Positions 38,954-48,465 are shown, numbered from the stretch's first letter. The stretch is DNA of 64,000 bases from Rubrivivax sp. (GCA_016790225.1 JAEUOZ010000002.1:1-64000); one strand, 5' to 3'. Notes: generated by a model not told the origin, from the letters alone. Numbers and translations are program-made.

Positions 38954-39053
38954 GCGCAAGAAGGGCAGTGGCGGTGCGACAGGGGTCTGGTCGAAGGCTT
39001 CGCAGCGCATCATTGCCTGGTGCGGGACGCATCCACGATGCCGGCAAGCCAGC

Positions 39054-39127
39054 TGGAGCGGGTGATGGGGATCGAACCCACGTCTTGAGCTTGGGAAGCT
39101 CAGGTCCTGCCATTGAACGACACCCGC
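39054..39127 (-). tRNA. tRNA-Gly(CCC)
   Basis: The minus strand folds to a 74-base tRNA with acceptor GCGGGTG/CACCCGC, encoded TCCA end, anticodon stem TGAGC/GCTCA and loop TTCCCAA with anticodon CCC. The T-loop GGGTTCGATCC is canonical. The GGDEF-like gene starts about 100 bases downstream on the same strand. Confidence 0.95.
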
Positions 39128-39251
39128 GCGGAACAGAAGCGCTCGCGTGCTTCGAGGATACACCAGCACACGCCGGATGCTGAAGCCTTGGGAGGCCAGG
39201 CGTCCAGGGTAGAGACCCGGGAGAGCCAGGCAACGGCACAATGTCGGCCCG

Positions 39252-39941
39252 ATGAGCGACCTGAGCCCTTCGACCCCTCATCGACCGATCCGCAGCTTCG
39301 TGGTGCGCGCCGGTCGCATGGGATCAGGCCAGAAGCGCGCGCTGGAACTGCTGAGCGAGCGCTTCGTGCTGCCCTGCTCGCCGGCGGCGCCGGACTGGGC
39401 TGCTGTCTTCGGGCGCGAGGCGCCCCGCGTGCTGGAGATCGGCTTCGGCATGGGCGACGCCACCGCCCGGATCGCCGCGCAGCAGCCTGCCACCGATTTC
39501 ATCGGCGTCGAGGTCCATCCGCCCGGCGTGGGCGCGCTGCTGCAGCGCATCGAGAACCAGGCGCTGGGCAACCTGCGCATCATTCAGCACGATGCCGTGG
39601 AGGTGCTGCAGCAGATGATCGCGCCGCGCAGCCTTGCCGGCGTGCACATCTACTTTCCCGACCCCTGGCACAAGAAGCGGCACCACAAGCGCCGGCTCAT
39701 CCAGGCACCGTTTGTGGAGCTGCTGTGCAGCCGCCTCGCGCCGGGCAGCTACCTGCACTGCGCCACCGATTGGCAGCCCTATGCCGAGCAGATGCTGCAG
39801 GTGCTGACCGATTGCCCCCAGCTCCTCAACAGCGCTGAAGGCTATGCGCCGCGACCGTCCTGGCGGCCCTTGACCAAGTTCGAGCAACGCGGCCTGCAAC
39901 GCGGCCACGGCGTGTGGGACTTGCTCTTTCGCTGCCGCTGA
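39252..39941 (+). CDS. trmB: tRNA (guanine-N7)-methyltransferase
   Basis: TrmB methylates G46 of tRNAs using SAM. The 229-residue product has the SAM site [20 protein letters not shown], the catalytic motif [20 protein letters not shown], and the C-terminal [19 protein letters not shown] and [19 protein letters not shown]. Length is normal. Confidence 0.97.
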   Translation: MSDLSPSTPHRPIRSFVVRAGRMGSGQKRALELLSERFVLPCSPAAPDWAAVFGREAPRVLEIGFGMGDATARIAAQQPATDFIGVEVHPPGVGALLQRIENQALGNLRIIQHDAVEVLQQMIAPRSLAGVHIYFPDPWHKKRHHKRRLIQAPFVELLCSRLAPGSYLHCATDWQPYAEQMLQVLTDCPQLLNSAEGYAPRPSWRPLTKFEQRGLQRGHGVWDLLFRCR

Positions 39942-39994
39942 GGCGAGCTCAGCTGCCGCGCGGGGCGCAGCAGCCGGGCGCCCGCGGTGCCGTC

Positions 39995-40852
39995 TCAGGC
40001 CGTCCAGTCGACCCAGCCGGTATAGGCCGTCAGCAGCACCACGCCGCCGAAGATGATGCGGTACCAGGCAAAGGGCACGAAATCGTGCGTGGAGACATAG
40101 CGGATCAGCCAGCGGATGCACAGCAGCGCGGAGAAGAACGAGACGATCGTGCCCACGGCAAACATGGGCAGATCGGCCCAGCGCAGCAGATCACGGTGCT
40201 TGAGCACCGAGTAGGCACCGGCGCCCATCAGCGTGGGAATGCCGAGGAAGAAGCTGAATTCGGTGGCCGCCTTGCGCGAGAAGCCCAGCACGATGCCGCC
40301 GATGATGGTGGCGCCTGAACGGCTGGTGCCGGGGATCAGCGCCAGGCATTGCAGCAGGCCCACCTTCAGCGCATCCATCGGACGCATGTCGTCCACGGTC
40401 TCTATGCGTGCACGGCGTTGGCCGGTGGTGTCCTGAGCACCATAGAGCCGCTTGTGCCTCGCCTCCACCCACAGGATGACCAGGCCGCCGACGATGAAGG
40501 CCATGGCCACCGGCACCGGATGGAACAGGTGCGCCTTGATCGTGCTGCCCAGCGCCAGCCCGAGCGCCACGGCCGGGAGAAAGGCCACCAGCACGTTGAC
40601 GGCAAAGCGCTGGGCCAGTGGGTCGTGCCCGATGCCGCGCACGGTGCGACCCAGCTTGTCGCGGTATTCCCAGATCACGGCGAACATCGCGCCAGTCTGG
40701 ATGGCGATCTCGAAGACCTTGACGACTTCACCCTGAAACTTCAGCAGCGACGCAGCCAGTATCAAGTGACCGGTGGAGGAGATCGGCAGAAACTCCGTCA
40801 ACCCCTCGACGACGCCCATGATGGCCGCCTTGGCGAGCAAGATCCAATCCAA
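39995..40852 (-). CDS. uppP: undecaprenyl-diphosphate phosphatase
   Basis: UppP (BacA) dephosphorylates undecaprenyl diphosphate and recycles the lipid carrier for peptidoglycan and surface glycans; it also gives bacitracin resistance. The product (about 285 residues) has the two catalytic blocks [17 protein letters not shown] and [14 protein letters not shown] and about eight membrane spans. I place the start at TTG 40852: AGGAG lies seven bases upstream and the protein then begins [17 protein letters not shown], as in the family. ATGs at 40888 and 40906 lie on or before the likely -10 (TATGAT). It is divergent from tetR. Confidence 0.94.
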   Translation of the reverse strand: MDWILLAKAAIMGVVEGLTEFLPISSTGHLILAASLLKFQGEVVKVFEIAIQTGAMFAVIWEYRDKLGRTVRGIGHDPLAQRFAVNVLVAFLPAVALGLALGSTIKAHLFHPVPVAMAFIVGGLVILWVEARHKRLYGAQDTTGQRRARIETVDDMRPMDALKVGLLQCLALIPGTSRSGATIIGGIVLGFSRKAATEFSFFLGIPTLMGAGAYSVLKHRDLLRWADLPMFAVGTIVSFFSALLCIRWLIRYVSTHDFVPFAWYRIIFGGVVLLTAYTGWVDWTA

Positions 40853-40883
40853 AGCCGAGCTCCTGAGCTGCGAAAAGCGGCGG

Positions 40884-40889
40884 ATCATA
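40884..40889 (-). promoter_or_regulatory. putative uppP -10 element
   Basis: TATGAT on the minus strand places transcription start around 40877, some 25 bases before the TTG start of uppP. It covers the upstream ATG at 40888 and so argues against that start. Confidence 0.4.
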
Positions 40890-40909
40890 CGAGTGCGAGC
40901 GTGCACTTT

Positions 40910-40939
40910 TTGACGTCACCCCCAGCTTTTGGGCATACT
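40910..40939 (+). promoter_or_regulatory. putative promoter of the tetR-RND efflux operon
   Basis: Plus strand TTGACG (40910-40915), 18 bases, CATACT (40934-40939). Transcription would start about 40946, inside the palindrome at 40939-40958. A bound repressor would block it. Confidence 0.55.
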
Positions 40940-40958
40940 ACTGACTGATCGGTCAGTA
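40939..40958. promoter_or_regulatory. TetR-type operator of the efflux operon
   Basis: TACTGACTGATCGGTCAGTA is a 20-bp palindrome with a single mismatched pair. It begins at the end of the putative -10 and lies 9 bases before the likely tetR start. Its position fits autorepression by the downstream TetR protein and control of the RND genes. Confidence 0.75.
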
Positions 40959-40967
40959 ACCAGCACC

Positions 40968-41729
40968 TTGCCTGCACCCCCTTCTGCTGCCGCAGCCTTG
41001 CCTGAGGCGACCCATCACGGGGCGCCCGAAACCGCGCGCCGTCGTCGCAAGGAAGCCCGGCCGCATGAGCTCATCGATGCGGCGCTGAGCCTCTTCGTCG
41101 AGAAGGGCTTTGCCGGGGCCCGCAGCGAAGAGGTGGCCGCCCGTGCCGGCGTCTCCAAGGGCACGCTGTACCTGTACTTCCCGAGCAAGGAAGACCTGTT
41201 CAAGGCCGTCATCCGCACGCACCTCACCGCGCCGATCGCCGAGGGCCAGGCGCTGGCTGACCAGTTCCAGGGTGCCAGCGCCGAGCTGCTGAGCACGCTC
41301 GTGATGATGCTCTGGCACCACGTGGGCCACACGCCGGCCGGCAGCATCTGCAAGGTCGTGATGGCCGAGGCACGCAACTTCCCCGAGATCGCCCAGTTCT
41401 ACGTCAACGAGGTGATCGAGCCGACGCACCGGCTGCTCTCGGGCGCGCTGCGGCGCGGCATCGCCCGCGGCGAATTCCGCCCCGTCGCGGTGGACCATGC
41501 CGTGCCGGCGCTGATCGCGCCCTCGCTGTTGCTGGCCATGCACAAGCACTCGGTCGGCGCCTGCCCGATCTGCCTGGAACTGCCGATGGACGACGACGCC
41601 GCGATCCGTACGCAGATCGAGATCGTGCTGGGCGGCCTGTGCGTGACGCCGCCCGTCAGCGCCGACCGCGCCGCGCCCGCGGGTGCCGCCTGCGCCGAAC
41701 CCCGGACCGCAAGTCCTTCCCCACCATGA
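40968..41729 (+). CDS. TetR-family repressor of the adjacent RND efflux pump
   Basis: The product (about 253 residues) has the TetR N-terminal HTH: HELIDAALSLFVEKGFAG, SEEVAARAGVSKGTLYLYF, PSKEDLFKAVI. The larger C-terminal part is the ligand-binding domain, as in AcrR/TtgR regulators. The start is uncertain: no ATG precedes the HTH in frame. TTG 40968 lies just after the operator and is preferred over TTG 40929, which lies upstream of the operator. Its stop overlaps the membrane fusion protein start as ATGA, so repressor and pump form one operon. Confidence 0.88.
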   Translation: MPAPPSAAAALPEATHHGAPETARRRRKEARPHELIDAALSLFVEKGFAGARSEEVAARAGVSKGTLYLYFPSKEDLFKAVIRTHLTAPIAEGQALADQFQGASAELLSTLVMMLWHHVGHTPAGSICKVVMAEARNFPEIAQFYVNEVIEPTHRLLSGALRRGIARGEFRPVAVDHAVPALIAPSLLLAMHKHSVGACPICLELPMDDDAAIRTQIEIVLGGLCVTPPVSADRAAPAGAACAEPRTASPSPP

Positions 41730-42925
41730 ACCGTCGCTTCCTGAAGATCGGGCTCGCCCTTCTGGTGATCGCCCTGGTGGCCCTCGCGGGCTGGCGCATC
41801 CTGCAGTCGCAGCGTGCACAGAGTGCGGCGATGGCGACGCCACCAGCGCCTGTGGTGCTGGAGCTGCCGGCCGACGACATCCTGACCGTGCGCACGCTGG
41901 AACTGACGCGGGCGGTCGAGTTCTCCGGCAGCGTGCGTGCCGTGCAGAGCGCCTTCGTCAAGGCCCGTGTCGCGGCCGAGATCCAGAGTCTGACGGTCCG
42001 CGAAGGCGACAGCGTGCGGGCCGGCCAGGTGCTGGTGCAGCAGGATCCCACCGAATTCGACTGGCGCCTGCGCCAGGCCGAGCAGCAGGCGCAATCGGCA
42101 CGCGCCCAGCTGGAGATCACGCAGCGCAGCCTGGCCAACAACCGTGCCCTGGTTGCGCAGGGCTTCATCTCGCCGACGGCGCTGGAGTCCTCGGTCAGCA
42201 ACGAGGCCGCCGCCCAGGCCAACCTGCAGGCCACGCTGGCCGCGGTGGAGATCGCCCGCAAGGCGCGCGGCGACACCAGCCTCGCCGCGCCGATGAACGG
42301 CGTCATCGCGCAACGCCTGGTGCAGCCCGGTGAGCGCGTGGGTGTCGATGCGCGGCTGCTGGAGATCGTCGACCTGTCGCGCCTGGAAGTGGAAGCCGCG
42401 CTCGCGCCGCAGGATGTGGCCAGGCTGCGCGTGGGCCAGGCTGCGCGTGTCACCGTCGACGGCATCGACAGCGAGATCGGCGCTCGGGTGAGCCGCATCA
42501 ACCCCAGCGCGCTCAGCGGCTCGCGCACCGTGCAGGTGTATCTGGCTCTGGACGCCAACCCGGCGCTGCGCCAGGGCTTGTTTGCGCGCGGACGCATCGA
42601 ACTCGAGCGCACGCGCACGCTGGCGCTGCCGCGCAGCGCCGTGCGCGTCGACCGGGCCGAGCCCTATGTGCTGCTGCTGCAGGCCGAGACGGTGCGCGCG
42701 CAGAGGGTCAGGCTCGGGGGCGCCGGGCTCTCGGCGGCTGGCGGGCCGGGCGCCGCGATCGATGCAATCGAGATCCTGCAAGGTGTGTCCGAGGGACAGC
42801 GGGTCCTGGCCGGCGCAGTCGGTGCCGTGGCCGAGGGCACGCGCTGGAAGCCCGCGCGCGCCGCCGCAGCGTCCATGACGACGGCGCAGCCTTCGGCCGC
42901 CACGGCCTCGGCCCCGGGACGCTGA
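41726..42925 (+). CDS. RND efflux periplasmic adaptor (membrane fusion protein)
   Basis: The 399-residue product is the periplasmic adaptor of a tripartite RND pump. An N-terminal anchor/signal helix (LKIGLALLVIALVALAGWRI) is followed by the lipoyl/hairpin region (VEFSGSVRAVQSAFVKARVA, VREGDSVRAGQVLVQQDPTE), a coiled coil, and the beta-barrel part (TSLAAPMNGVIAQRLVQPGE). There is no lipobox Cys. It overlaps the tetR stop as ATGA and lies 28 bases before the permease gene. Confidence 0.92.
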   Translation: MNRRFLKIGLALLVIALVALAGWRILQSQRAQSAAMATPPAPVVLELPADDILTVRTLELTRAVEFSGSVRAVQSAFVKARVAAEIQSLTVREGDSVRAGQVLVQQDPTEFDWRLRQAEQQAQSARAQLEITQRSLANNRALVAQGFISPTALESSVSNEAAAQANLQATLAAVEIARKARGDTSLAAPMNGVIAQRLVQPGERVGVDARLLEIVDLSRLEVEAALAPQDVARLRVGQAARVTVDGIDSEIGARVSRINPSALSGSRTVQVYLALDANPALRQGLFARGRIELERTRTLALPRSAVRVDRAEPYVLLLQAETVRAQRVRLGGAGLSAAGGPGAAIDAIEILQGVSEGQRVLAGAVGAVAEGTRWKPARAAAASMTTAQPSAATASAPGR

Positions 42926-42953
42926 TGTCGCGTCGCGACCCGGCCTGACGACC

Positions 42954-45900
42954 ATGTGGTTCACCCGCGTTTCCATCGGCAATCCGGTGATGGCCGTGAT
43001 GGTCATGCTGGCCTTCGTGGTGCTGGGTCTGTTCGCCGTTCAGAAGCTGAAGGTGGACCAGTTCCCCAACATCGAGTTTCCGTTCGTGGTGGTCTCCACC
43101 GACTACCCTGGCGCCTCGCCCGAGGTGGTGGAGATCGAGGTCACGCGCAAGGTCGAGGAAGCGGCCAACACCGTGGCCGGCATCAACCAGATCTTCTCGC
43201 GCAGCTACGAAGGCGTCTCGGTGGTCATCATCCAGTTCAACCTGGAGATGGACGGCCGCAAGGCCGCCGACGACGTGCGCGAAAAGCTGGCCCTGGTGCG
43301 CCCGCAGTTCCGCACCGAGGTGAAGGAGTCGCGCGTGCAGCGCTTCGACCCCTCCTCGCGGCCGATCTGGACCCTGGCGCTGACCTCGCCGGATGGCTCG
43401 CGCAGTGCAGTTGAACTGAGCACCTACGCCGACCAGACCCTCAAGCGCCGCCTCGAGAATGTGCGCGGCGTGGGCTCCGTGGCCCTGGTGGGGGCGCGCA
43501 AGCGCGAGATCAACGTCTATCTCAAGCCCGCGGCCCTGGAGGCCTTCGGCGTGGCGGCGGATCAGGTGATGCAGGCGCTGCGCACGGAAAACCGAGACCT
43601 GCCGGCCGGGGCGCTGCGCTCGCGCGAATCGGAACGCGTGGTGCAGATCGAGGCTGCGGTGAAGCGGCCCGACCAGCTCAAGGACCTCATCGTCGCGCGG
43701 CGCGGGGTCAACCAGCAGCCGGTCCACCTGTGGCAGGTGGCCGATGTGGTCGACGGCCCGGAAGAGCTGGAGACGCTGGCGCTCTACAACGGCCAGCGCA
43801 CCCTGGCCATCGATGTGCAGAAGAGCCAGGGCGAAAACACCATCGAGGTGGTCGACGGCCTCAACCGCGTGGCGGCGGAGCTGCGCCAGGCGCTGCCCCC
43901 TGGCATGTCGCTGGAGGTGGTGCGCGATTACTCGCGGCCCATCCGCGTGGCGGTGGCCAACGTGAAGCGCACGCTGATCGAGGGCGCGCTGCTCACGATC
44001 GGCATCGTCTTCCTGTTCCTCAACTCCTGGCGCTCCACCGTCATCACCGGGCTCACGCTGCCCATCGCGCTGATCGGCACCTTCCTGTTCATGCAGGCGT
44101 TCGGCTTCACGATCAACATGATCACGCTGATGGCGCTGAGCCTGTGCGTGGGCCTGCTGATCGATGACGCCATCGTCGTGCGCGAGAACATCGTGCGCCA
44201 CGTGCAGATGGGCAAGAGCCCGCGCGAGGCCTCGCTGGCCGGCACCGAAGAGATCGGCCTGGCGGTGCTGGCCACCACCCTGTCCATCGTCGCCGTGTTC
44301 CTGCCCATCGGCTTCATGGGCGGCATCATCGGCCGCTTCTTTCACGAGTTCGGCATCACCATCGTCGCGGCGGTGATGATCTCGATGTTCGTCAGCTTCA
44401 CGCTCGATCCGATGCTCAGTTCGGTCTGGCACGATCCGGCGATCGATCGCGAGGGCAAGCCCTTCGTGCCGCGCGGCCTGTACGACCACACGCTGGGCCG
44501 CCTGACGCATGGCATGGACCGCGCCCAGCATCACCTGGCCGATGGCTACGTCGCGGTGCTGCGCTGGTCGCTCGCGCACCGCGGTGCGACGCTGGCGCTG
44601 GCGCTGGCCTCGCTGGTGTTGGCCGGTGCGCTGACGCGCTGGGTGGGCACGGAATTCGTGCCGAAGGCGGACTTCTCGGAGACGACCGTCAACTTCCAGA
44701 CGCCGGTGGGCTCTTCGATCGAGACCACCGAGGCGCGTGCGCGCCAGGTTGACGCCATCCTGCGCGAGCTGCCCGAGGTGCGCTTCACCGTCACCACCAT
44801 CAACAGCAGCAATGCGCAGGGCCGCAACAACGCCAGCGTCTATGTGCGGCTGGTGGATCGCCAGGAGCGCACGCGCAGCGTCGACCAGATGTCCGGGCCG
44901 CTGCGCGAGCGGCTCTCCAGCGTGCCCGGCATCACCGTCACGCACGTAGGCCTGCTGGATGCCGTGGGCGGCAACAAGCCGATCTCGCTGTCCATCCAGG
45001 GCGCCGATCTGCAGGAGCTGCAGCGGCTGACGCAGGACCTGGAAGCGCGCCTGCGCACGATCCCCGGCCTGGTGGACCTGGACTCCAGCATGAAGCCCAG
45101 CAAGCCGGTGCTGAACGTGGAGGTCAGGCGCGAAGCCGCCGCCGACGCCGGGCTCTCGGTGGGCAGCATCACCGGCACGCTGCGTTCGCTGATCGCGGGC
45201 GACACCGTCGGCCAGTGGCGTGCCAACGACGACCAGACGCATGACATCAAGGTGCGGCTGGCGCCCGAGCGCCGCGATCAGGTCAGCGATCTCGAACGCC
45301 TCGGCCTCGTCACCGGCACCGCGGCCGACGGCAGTGCGCGCATCGTCAGGCTCACGCAGGTGGCCGATCTGCAGCCCGGCCTGGGCCCCAACCAGATCAA
45401 CCGGCGCGACCTCAGCCGGGAAGTCGAGTTCACGGCCAACACGGCGGGGCGTTCGCTGGGCGAGGTCTCGGCGGACATCCAGAAGGCGCTGGACGCGACG
45501 CGGCTGCCGCCGGGCTACACGGTGCGCTTCGGCGGCGCCACCAAGGACATGAAGGAAAGCTTCGGCCATGCCATCACCGCGCTGGCGATGGCCGTGATCT
45601 TCATCTACATGATCCTGGCCTCTCAATTCAGAAGTTATCTGCAGCCGCTGGCGCTGATGAGCTCGCTGCCGCTGACGCTGATCGGCGTGGTGCTGGCACT
45701 GCTGCTGTGGGGCAGCACGCTCAACATGTTCTCGATCATCGGCGTCATCATGCTGATGGGCCTGGTCACCAAGAACGCGATCCTGCTGGTGGATTTCGCC
45801 AACCGCGCCCGCGCCGAGGGCGTGCCGCGCGAGCAGGCGCTGCTGGATGCGGCGCGGGTCCGCCTGCGGCCGATCCTGATGACCACGCTGGCCATGGTCT

Positions 45901-46088
45901 TCGGCATGGTGCCGCTGGCCTTTGCGCTGAGCGAAGGCAGCGAGCAGCGCGCACCGATGGGGCAGGCCGTGATCGGCGGCGTCATCACCTCCTCATTGCT
46001 GACCCTGGTCGTGGTCCCGGTGATCTATGTGCTGCTCGACGAGATGAAGCAGCGGCTGTCGCGGCGGCTGCGCTCACGGGCGGCCTAG
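42954..46088 (+). CDS. RND efflux permease (HAE-1/AcrB-like)
   Basis: This 1044-residue inner-membrane antiporter has the AcrB-type layout: one span at the start, a large periplasmic loop, spans 2-6, a second large loop, and spans 8-12. The proton-relay Asp pair is in SLCVGLLIDDAIVVRENIV and the relay Lys in LVTKNAILLVDFANRARAEG. It is near the typical 1030-1050 length. Substrates are unknown; such pumps export drugs, solvents or metabolites. Outer-membrane partner tolC lies 0.9 kb downstream, with pcm between. Confidence 0.95.
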   Translation: MWFTRVSIGNPVMAVMVMLAFVVLGLFAVQKLKVDQFPNIEFPFVVVSTDYPGASPEVVEIEVTRKVEEAANTVAGINQIFSRSYEGVSVVIIQFNLEMDGRKAADDVREKLALVRPQFRTEVKESRVQRFDPSSRPIWTLALTSPDGSRSAVELSTYADQTLKRRLENVRGVGSVALVGARKREINVYLKPAALEAFGVAADQVMQALRTENRDLPAGALRSRESERVVQIEAAVKRPDQLKDLIVARRGVNQQPVHLWQVADVVDGPEELETLALYNGQRTLAIDVQKSQGENTIEVVDGLNRVAAELRQALPPGMSLEVVRDYSRPIRVAVANVKRTLIEGALLTIGIVFLFLNSWRSTVITGLTLPIALIGTFLFMQAFGFTINMITLMALSLCVGLLIDDAIVVRENIVRHVQMGKSPREASLAGTEEIGLAVLATTLSIVAVFLPIGFMGGIIGRFFHEFGITIVAAVMISMFVSFTLDPMLSSVWHDPAIDREGKPFVPRGLYDHTLGRLTHGMDRAQHHLADGYVAVLRWSLAHRGATLALALASLVLAGALTRWVGTEFVPKADFSETTVNFQTPVGSSIETTEARARQVDAILRELPEVRFTVTTINSSNAQGRNNASVYVRLVDRQERTRSVDQMSGPLRERLSSVPGITVTHVGLLDAVGGNKPISLSIQGADLQELQRLTQDLEARLRTIPGLVDLDSSMKPSKPVLNVEVRREAAADAGLSVGSITGTLRSLIAGDTVGQWRANDDQTHDIKVRLAPERRDQVSDLERLGLVTGTAADGSARIVRLTQVADLQPGLGPNQINRRDLSREVEFTANTAGRSLGEVSADIQKALDATRLPPGYTVRFGGATKDMKESFGHAITALAMAVIFIYMILASQFRSYLQPLALMSSLPLTLIGVVLALLLWGSTLNMFSIIGVIMLMGLVTKNAILLVDFANRARAEGVPREQALLDAARVRLRPILMTTLAMVFGMVPLAFALSEGSEQRAPMGQAVIGGVITSSLLTLVVVPVIYVLLDEMKQRLSRRLRSRAA

Positions 46089-46115
46089 GGATCCGGAACG
46101 CATCAGGGTGCACCC

Positions 46116-46121
46116 TAGAAT
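46116..46121 (+). promoter_or_regulatory. putative -10 element for pcm
   Basis: TAGAAT on the plus strand lies 53 bases before the preferred pcm start, in a GC-rich spacer of 86 bases after the RND gene. A small inverted repeat GGGTGCACCC (46107-46116) precedes it. No -35 is clear. Confidence 0.3.
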
Positions 46122-46174
46122 CCCGGATGGTCTTTCAAGCCGCCTCTCCACCGGTTCTGATCACAGGTCTCAAC

Positions 46175-46837
46175 ATGAATGTCGAACTCGCTCGCTTCAA
46201 CATGATCGAGCAGCAGATCCGCCCCTGGCAGGTGCTGGATCCCGGTGTGCTGTCCTTGCTGGCCGCCATCAAGCGCGAGGACTTCGTCCCGCAACAGCAC
46301 CGCGCGCTGGCCTTCGTGGACACGCAGGTCCCGCTGACCGACGATCCGCAGGGCCCGTGCATGCTGGAGCCCAAGGTCGAGGCACGCCTGCTGCAGGAGC
46401 TTCGTGTGCAGCACAGCGACCGCGTGCTGGAGATCGGCACGGGCTCGGGGTTCATGGCGGCCCTGCTGGCGCACCGCGCCCAGGAAGTGACCACGGTCGA
46501 GAGCCGTGCCGATCTGGTGGACCGGGCACGTGCCAACCTGGACGCCGCCGGACTGTCCCGCGTGCGCGTCGTCCATGCCGACGCGGCGCGTCAGCTGCCC
46601 TCGGGCGGCCCCTGGGATGTGATCCTGCTCTCGGGCTCCGTGGCCGAAGTGCCCAAGTCGCTGCTGCAGCAGCTCAAGCCGGGCGGCCGGCTGGCGCTGG
46701 TCGAAGGCCAGCTGCCCATCATGCGGGCGCGGCTGTTCACGCGCGCCACCGAGACCTCCTGGTCGGACGTTGACCTGTTCGACACCGTGGCACCGCGCCT
46801 GGCCGGGTTTGGCGAGCCCAGCCGTTTTCACTTCTGA
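46175..46837 (+). CDS. pcm: protein-L-isoaspartate O-methyltransferase
   Basis: Pcm methylates isoaspartyl residues so damaged proteins can be repaired. The 220-residue product has NMIEQQIRPWQVLDPGVLSL at the front, the SAM motif VLEIGTGSGFMAALLAHRAQ and the later WDVILLSGSVAEVPKSLLQQ and GGRLALVEGQLPIMRARLF. ATG 46175 gives the usual start. An upstream ATG at 46127 could add 16 residues. It precedes tolC, as in many Burkholderiales, but the rhodanese gene that often lies between them is absent. Confidence 0.9.
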   Translation: MNVELARFNMIEQQIRPWQVLDPGVLSLLAAIKREDFVPQQHRALAFVDTQVPLTDDPQGPCMLEPKVEARLLQELRVQHSDRVLEIGTGSGFMAALLAHRAQEVTTVESRADLVDRARANLDAAGLSRVRVVHADAARQLPSGGPWDVILLSGSVAEVPKSLLQQLKPGGRLALVEGQLPIMRARLFTRATETSWSDVDLFDTVAPRLAGFGEPSRFHF

Positions 46838-46989
46838 CGATGCCTCGGACATGGCGCTTCAGCCTGCGCGCTGTGCCAACCAGTCCGCTTGCAGGCCGTT
46901 TCGTCGCCCGAGCCTTGCATCGGGCGCCAGCCTGAACGACAACCCCGCGCTTCGGCCCTGCCGCTAACGCCCCCACAAGAGGAACTTCC

Positions 46990-48306
46990 ATGCGCTCCAC
47001 ACGCCGACCGATGCTTGCCGCTTTCTCCCTGGCCCTGATGGCCCTGGCGCCGGCCGCTCAGGCGCAAAGCCTGCAGGTTCTCTACGAGGCCGCCCGCGCC
47101 TACGACGCCACCTTTCTCTCGGCCCGCGCGCAGGCGCAGTCGGCCGAGTTCCGCGCGGCGCAGGCCGAAGCCCTGCGGCTGCCCTCGGCCCGCGCCGCAG
47201 CCAACGTGACCGGCACGCGGCTGGATCTGCCCCAGCGCAACGGCAACTCCAACAGCATCGGAGGCAGCGTCAGCGCCAGCTATCCGCTGTTCAACAAGGC
47301 CAACGATGCAAGTTATGCTCAGGCGCGCAAGGCGCTGGAGCTCGCCCAGGCCGATCTGGTGACGGCCGAGCAGGATCTGATCCTGCGCGTCAGCCAGGCC
47401 TATTTCGACGTGCTGGCGGCCCAGGATGCGCTGACCACCACCCGTGCCGGCAAGGCCGCCATCACCGAGCAGCTGGCTTCGGCCAAGCGCAACTTCGAGG
47501 TCGGCACGGCCACCATCACCGACACTCGCGAAGCCCAGGCGCGTTTCGATCTGGCCAGCGCCCAGGAGATCGCGGCCGAGAACGATCTGCGCACCAAGCG
47601 CATCGCGCTCGATCAGCTGGTGGGCCGCACCAATGTCACGCCCAACGGCCTGGCGCGCCCGGTGATCCTGCCGGCCACCCAGCCGGCCGATGCCGAAGCC
47701 TGGGTCACGCAGGGCAGCGAGGTTCATCCGGCGATCCGCAAGGCGCGCCTGGCGCTGGACGTGGCCCAGCTGGAGATCGAGAAATCGCGCGCCGGACGTC
47801 TGCCGACCGTGGATGCCGTGGGCTCCGCGGGCGTCAGCGATGCCAGCGGCAAGCTCGCCAGCGTGCCGGGGCTCACCAAATCGGCCAGCGTGGGCGTGCA
47901 GCTGAGCTGGCCGATCTACACCGGCGGCTCGGTGGACAACCGCATCAAGGAAACCGTGGCGCTGGAAGAGAAATCCCGCAACGATCTGGAAGCCGCTCGC
48001 CGCACGGTCGCGCAGTTCACGCGGCAGGCCTACTTCGGGCTGCAGTCCGGCATGGCCCAGGTCAAGGCGCTGGAAGCGGCCGAAGCCTCCACGCAGCTCG
48101 CGCTGGAAGCCACGCAGCTGGGCTACCGCGTGGGCGTGCGTGTGAACCTGGACGTGCTGAATGCGCAGACCCAGCTGTTCACGACCCAGCGCGATCTGGC
48201 CAAGGCACGCTACGACGTGTTGCTGGCCAACCTGCGCCTGCGCCAGGCTTCCGGCCTGCTGAAGGCCGACGACCTGCGCCCGCTGAACGCCTTGCTGGCG
48301 CGCTGA
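46990..48306 (+). CDS. tolC: TolC-family outer membrane efflux protein
   Basis: The 438-residue product is an outer-membrane channel for type I secretion and RND efflux. A signal peptide (to about residue 25, AAQA) is followed by TolC repeats: LQVLYEAARAYDATFLSARA, QDLILRVSQAYFDVLAAQDA, ETVALEEKSRNDLEAARRTV and ALEATQLGYRVGVRVNLDVL. Length fits. GAGGA precedes the ATG. It could serve the upstream RND pump. Confidence 0.94.
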   Translation: MRSTRRPMLAAFSLALMALAPAAQAQSLQVLYEAARAYDATFLSARAQAQSAEFRAAQAEALRLPSARAAANVTGTRLDLPQRNGNSNSIGGSVSASYPLFNKANDASYAQARKALELAQADLVTAEQDLILRVSQAYFDVLAAQDALTTTRAGKAAITEQLASAKRNFEVGTATITDTREAQARFDLASAQEIAAENDLRTKRIALDQLVGRTNVTPNGLARPVILPATQPADAEAWVTQGSEVHPAIRKARLALDVAQLEIEKSRAGRLPTVDAVGSAGVSDASGKLASVPGLTKSASVGVQLSWPIYTGGSVDNRIKETVALEEKSRNDLEAARRTVAQFTRQAYFGLQSGMAQVKALEAAEASTQLALEATQLGYRVGVRVNLDVLNAQTQLFTTQRDLAKARYDVLLANLRLRQASGLLKADDLRPLNALLAR

Positions 48307-48310
48307 GCCG

Positions 48311-48331
48311 CCGGCAGCGCTGCGCTGCCGG
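48311..48331. other. hairpin after tolC
   Basis: CCGGCAGCG / CGCTGCCGG with a three-base loop, six bases after the tolC stop. No T-run follows, so it is at most a weak or factor-dependent terminator. Confidence 0.5.
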
Positions 48332-48377
48332 GCCGGTGCGCAGCTGCCGTCGCGGCGGCCGTTCAAACTTCTTTACC

Positions 48378-48401
48378 GGGCGCTGGCCATCGCCAGCGCC
48401 C
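48378..48401. other. second hairpin in the tolC-DUF1800 spacer
   Basis: GGGCGCTGGC / GCCAGCGCCC, a perfect 10-bp stem with a four-base loop, 65 bases before the DUF1800 start. Only an AACTTCTTT stretch lies before it, so on the minus strand it is followed by A/T-mixed sequence (AAAGAAGTT), not a T-run. Confidence 0.5.
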
Positions 48402-48465
48402 CGTGCCCCCGCTTCAGCGGCACACTGAGGGCTGTGGACGCGAGTGATCGCGACGAGGCCCGAGG

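Noticed and set aside
42708..45626. 972-codon open frame on the minus strand
   Set aside because: It mirrors the RND permease gene, whose family motifs are all in the plus-strand frame. The antisense product is His/Arg/Gly-rich with no domain.
46838..46989. Remnant of the rhodanese gene usually between pcm and tolC
   Set aside because: I could not see a rhodanese motif or a degraded frame in these 152 bases. The gene is simply absent.
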